7,508 nucleotides of DNA from Clostridia bacterium. GTDB taxonomy: Bacteria; Bacillota; Clostridia; Oscillospirales; CAG-272. Both the position numbers and the translations under genes were made by a program. The stretch lies in contig JAGCJD010000122.1 in NCBI GenBank assembly GCA_017648425.1, forward strand, positions 1 through 7,508. The letters are read 5' to 3'. Shown here in pieces: positions 5,933-7,508 of the stretch. The notes below the pieces were generated by a model. It made no database searches. It saw nothing but the letters and a program-made list of their open reading frames with translations, and was not told the DNA's origin. How positions within the stretch are numbered: position 1 is the stretch's first letter; each line of letters begins with the position of its first letter.

Positions 5933-6721
5933 ATGAAAAAAATTTTATCACTTATTCTTGCACTTTTGATGTGCACACTTATTTTTGCTTCCTGCGCTAA
6001 AAAGGAAGATACTCTTGTTGTTGGTTACACGATATATGAGCCAATGAACTATCAAGATGCAGAGGGTAATCTTGTTGGCTTTGACACCGAGCTTGCAGAG
6101 GCTGTTGCGGAAAAGCTTAGCATGAATATTGAATTCAAGCTTATCGAGTGGTCTAACAAGTATCTTGAGCTTGACTCAGGAAATATCAATTGCGTTTGGA
6201 ACGGATTTACCTACAACTGCGCAGATGATGATGGCATTCAGAGAAGCGATAAGGTTGACTTCTCTGTTGCATATATGAACAATGAGCAGTGTGTTGTTGT
6301 TCGCGCTGAGGATGCTGCAAGTATTACTTCTGCTGATGTACTCAAAGATAAGAAGGGTGCTGCTGAGGACGGTTCAGCCGGTGAGGGCGTTGTTAAATCT
6401 CTTATTGATAACGAGAATAACTATATCGGATGCACAGCTCAGACAGCTACGCTTACCGAGCTTATGAGCGGCAAGGTTGACTTTGTTGTTATTGACTATA
6501 CAATGGCAAAGACTATCATTGGTAATGGTGATTACGCAAATCTTAAGATAGCAGACGCTATCGAGATAGAGGCTGAGGAGTATGCGGTTGGCTTTAAGAA
6601 AGGCAGTGATCTTACCGCTAAGGTAGATCAGGCGATCAAGGAGCTCGCTGAGGACGGAACACTTGCAGCGCTTGCTGAAAAGTACGGCCTTGAGAACTAT
6701 GTGATCACAAAGTTCAACTAA
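5933..6721 (+). CDS. Amino-acid ABC transporter substrate-binding lipoprotein (family 3)
   Basis: This is the extracytoplasmic receptor that captures an amino acid and delivers it to the permease. The 262-residue product begins with a lipoprotein signal peptide: KK, a hydrophobic run (4-18) and lipobox FASC, with Cys21 as the lipidated residue. The mature part is a bilobed periplasmic-binding fold: VVGYTIYEPMNY (29-40), GNLVGFDTELAEAVAEKL (45-62), DKVDFSVAYMNNEQCVVVR (106-124, where Arg124 is the expected carboxylate binder), DFVVIDYTMA (183-192, Asp188 likely contacting the amino group) and EEYAVGFKKGSDL (215-227). The ligand cannot be fixed; a polar amino acid or cystine is likely. ATG at 5933 is chosen because GGAGG ends 8 bases upstream; the in-frame ATG at 5918 would place that ribosome site inside the gene. 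By eye, codons favour GAG, AAG, CTT and GTT more than the neighbours do, which would fit high expression. Confidence 0.92.
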   Translation: MKKILSLILALLMCTLIFASCAKKEDTLVVGYTIYEPMNYQDAEGNLVGFDTELAEAVAEKLSMNIEFKLIEWSNKYLELDSGNINCVWNGFTYNCADDDGIQRSDKVDFSVAYMNNEQCVVVRAEDAASITSADVLKDKKGAAEDGSAGEGVVKSLIDNENNYIGCTAQTATLTELMSGKVDFVVIDYTMAKTIIGNGDYANLKIADAIEIEAEEYAVGFKKGSDLTAKVDQAIKELAEDGTLAALAEKYGLENYVITKFN

Positions 6722-6741
6722 TATTATTAGAGATAATTTTT

Positions 6742-6783
6742 ATGGCAGCATCGCAGTCCGAAAAGGCACTGCGGTGCTGTTAT
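6742..6783 (+). terminator. Intercistronic hairpin between binding protein and permease genes
   Basis: Arms 6742-6757 and 6768-6783 pair over 16 positions with three G-U wobbles and a 10-base loop (CCGAAAAGGC). The tail is only TTTGAG, so this is more likely a leaky terminator or an RNA 3'-end stabiliser than a full stop. No promoter is visible before the permease gene, so some read-through is needed. Such elements often make binding protein exceed permease. Confidence 0.6.
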
Positions 6784-6815
6784 TTGAGTAAAAAAATAAG
6801 GATAGATTATTTATT

Positions 6816-7502
6816 ATGAGTTTTTGGGAAGTCACCCTATTTCTTTTAGACGGCTTTGCCGTAACATGTCAACTTTTCTTTTTAACGCTTGTTTTTGCAA
6901 TTCCGCTTGGGTTGTTGATATGTATGGGCACAATGACAAATTTCAAGCCTGTGCGCTATGTAATGAAGGTATTTGTCTGGATAATCAGAGGAATACCGCT
7001 CATGCTTCAGCTGTTTATTGTGTTCTATGTTCCGGGTATACTGTTTGATATTCAGATACCTGATCTTGTAATTCCGCTTTTCGGTAAGCAAATAGAACTC
7101 TCAGCAAGATTTCTTTCCGCACTGATAGCGTTTGTTATCAACTATGCGTGTTATTTCAGCGAAATATACAGAGGCGGTATTGAGAGCATTTCCAGAGGAC
7201 AATTTGAGGCAGGTCAGGTTCTTGGAATGACTAAATCTCAAATATTCTTCAAGGTAGTATTAAAGCAGGTAATAAAGAGGATAATTCCTCCCATGTCAAA
7301 CGAAATAATAACGCTTGTTAAGGATACTGCTCTTGCGCGTGTTATCTCCGTTGTTGAGATAATTGAACTTGCCTATCTGCTCATGAGCCGTGCGCTTATT
7401 TGGCCGCTGTTCTATACAGGCGCATTTTATCTGCTGTTTGTCGGTGCGCTTACGCTTTTGTTCAATTATTTTGAAAAGAAGCTCAGCTATTTTAAGGCGT
7501 AA
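6816..7502 (+). CDS. Amino-acid ABC transporter permease, HisM/GlnP family
   Basis: Integral membrane subunit that forms the transport path for the ligand of the upstream binding protein. The 228 residues are a normal length for polar amino-acid permeases. Hydrophobic segments lie at about 7-38, 50-77, 97-117 and 170-218, consistent with about five membrane helices. The cytoplasmic EAA loop that docks onto the ATPase is clear: FEAGQVLGMTKSQIFFKVVLKQVIKRIIPP (130-159), with Glu131, Ala132 and Gly137. RGIPLMLQLF (58-67) and LVKDTALARVI (167-177) are also family hallmarks. ATG at 6816 has only AAGGA at 13 bases spacing, a weak site, which may lower its translation relative to the binding protein. 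A second permease is not needed if it forms a homodimer. No ATPase is in the window. Confidence 0.93.
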   Translation: MSFWEVTLFLLDGFAVTCQLFFLTLVFAIPLGLLICMGTMTNFKPVRYVMKVFVWIIRGIPLMLQLFIVFYVPGILFDIQIPDLVIPLFGKQIELSARFLSALIAFVINYACYFSEIYRGGIESISRGQFEAGQVLGMTKSQIFFKVVLKQVIKRIIPPMSNEIITLVKDTALARVISVVEIIELAYLLMSRALIWPLFYTGAFYLLFVGALTLLFNYFEKKLSYFKA

Positions 7503-7507
7503 AGGAG
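7503..7507 (+). promoter_or_regulatory. Ribosome-binding site of the next gene beyond the window
   Basis: AGGAG immediately follows the permease TAA (TAAAGGAGA), so a further gene almost certainly starts a few bases beyond the edge. By family context it is probably the ATP-binding subunit of the transporter. That identity is inferred. Confidence 0.7.
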
Positions 7508-7508
7508 A

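Noticed and set aside
1..7508. Defence, mobile, CRISPR or biosynthetic cluster content
   Set aside because: No transposase, integrase, attachment-site repeats, regularly spaced repeats or unusual enzyme sets were seen. All genes belong to common families.

Overview
The window looks like a chromosomal segment of a spore-forming member of the Clostridia. Base composition is AT-rich by eye, ribosome-binding sites are GGAGG/AAAGG-like, promoters are sigma-A-like with extended -10 elements, there is a CotJ spore-coat operon, and isoprenoid precursors come from the DXP route (Dxs). No mobile element, CRISPR array, tRNA or rRNA was seen. The content is mostly housekeeping and sporulation genes, and I find no convincing undescribed multi-gene system. 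The interesting points are regulatory and structural.

Left part (1-2570): the 3' end of a Y-family DNA polymerase gene (plus strand, 5' part outside the window) converges on dxs (minus strand). The two stop codons are 2 bp apart inside a near-perfect 46-bp palindrome. It looks like a shared bidirectional terminator, and it makes both proteins end in the same six residues, TKTMDM.

Middle part (2571-5741, all minus strand): a phosphoglucomutase/phosphomannomutase gene with its own promoter and terminator is followed by the three-gene operon cotJA-cotJB-cotJC and its own hairpin terminator, then by dxs. cotJA and cotJB overlap and are probably translationally coupled. Transcription order on this strand is mutase, cotJABC, dxs, apparently three separate units.

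Right part (5742-7508, plus strand): divergent from the mutase, a strong promoter drives an amino-acid ABC transporter operon. It has a structured 5' leader, a lipoprotein solute-binding protein (family 3), an intercistronic hairpin, and a HisM/GlnP-type permease. A ribosome-binding site overlaps the permease stop codon at the window edge, so another gene, probably the ATPase, follows outside. The binding protein captures the ligand at the membrane and passes it to the permease. The leader and the hairpin between the two genes may tune the absolute and relative output.
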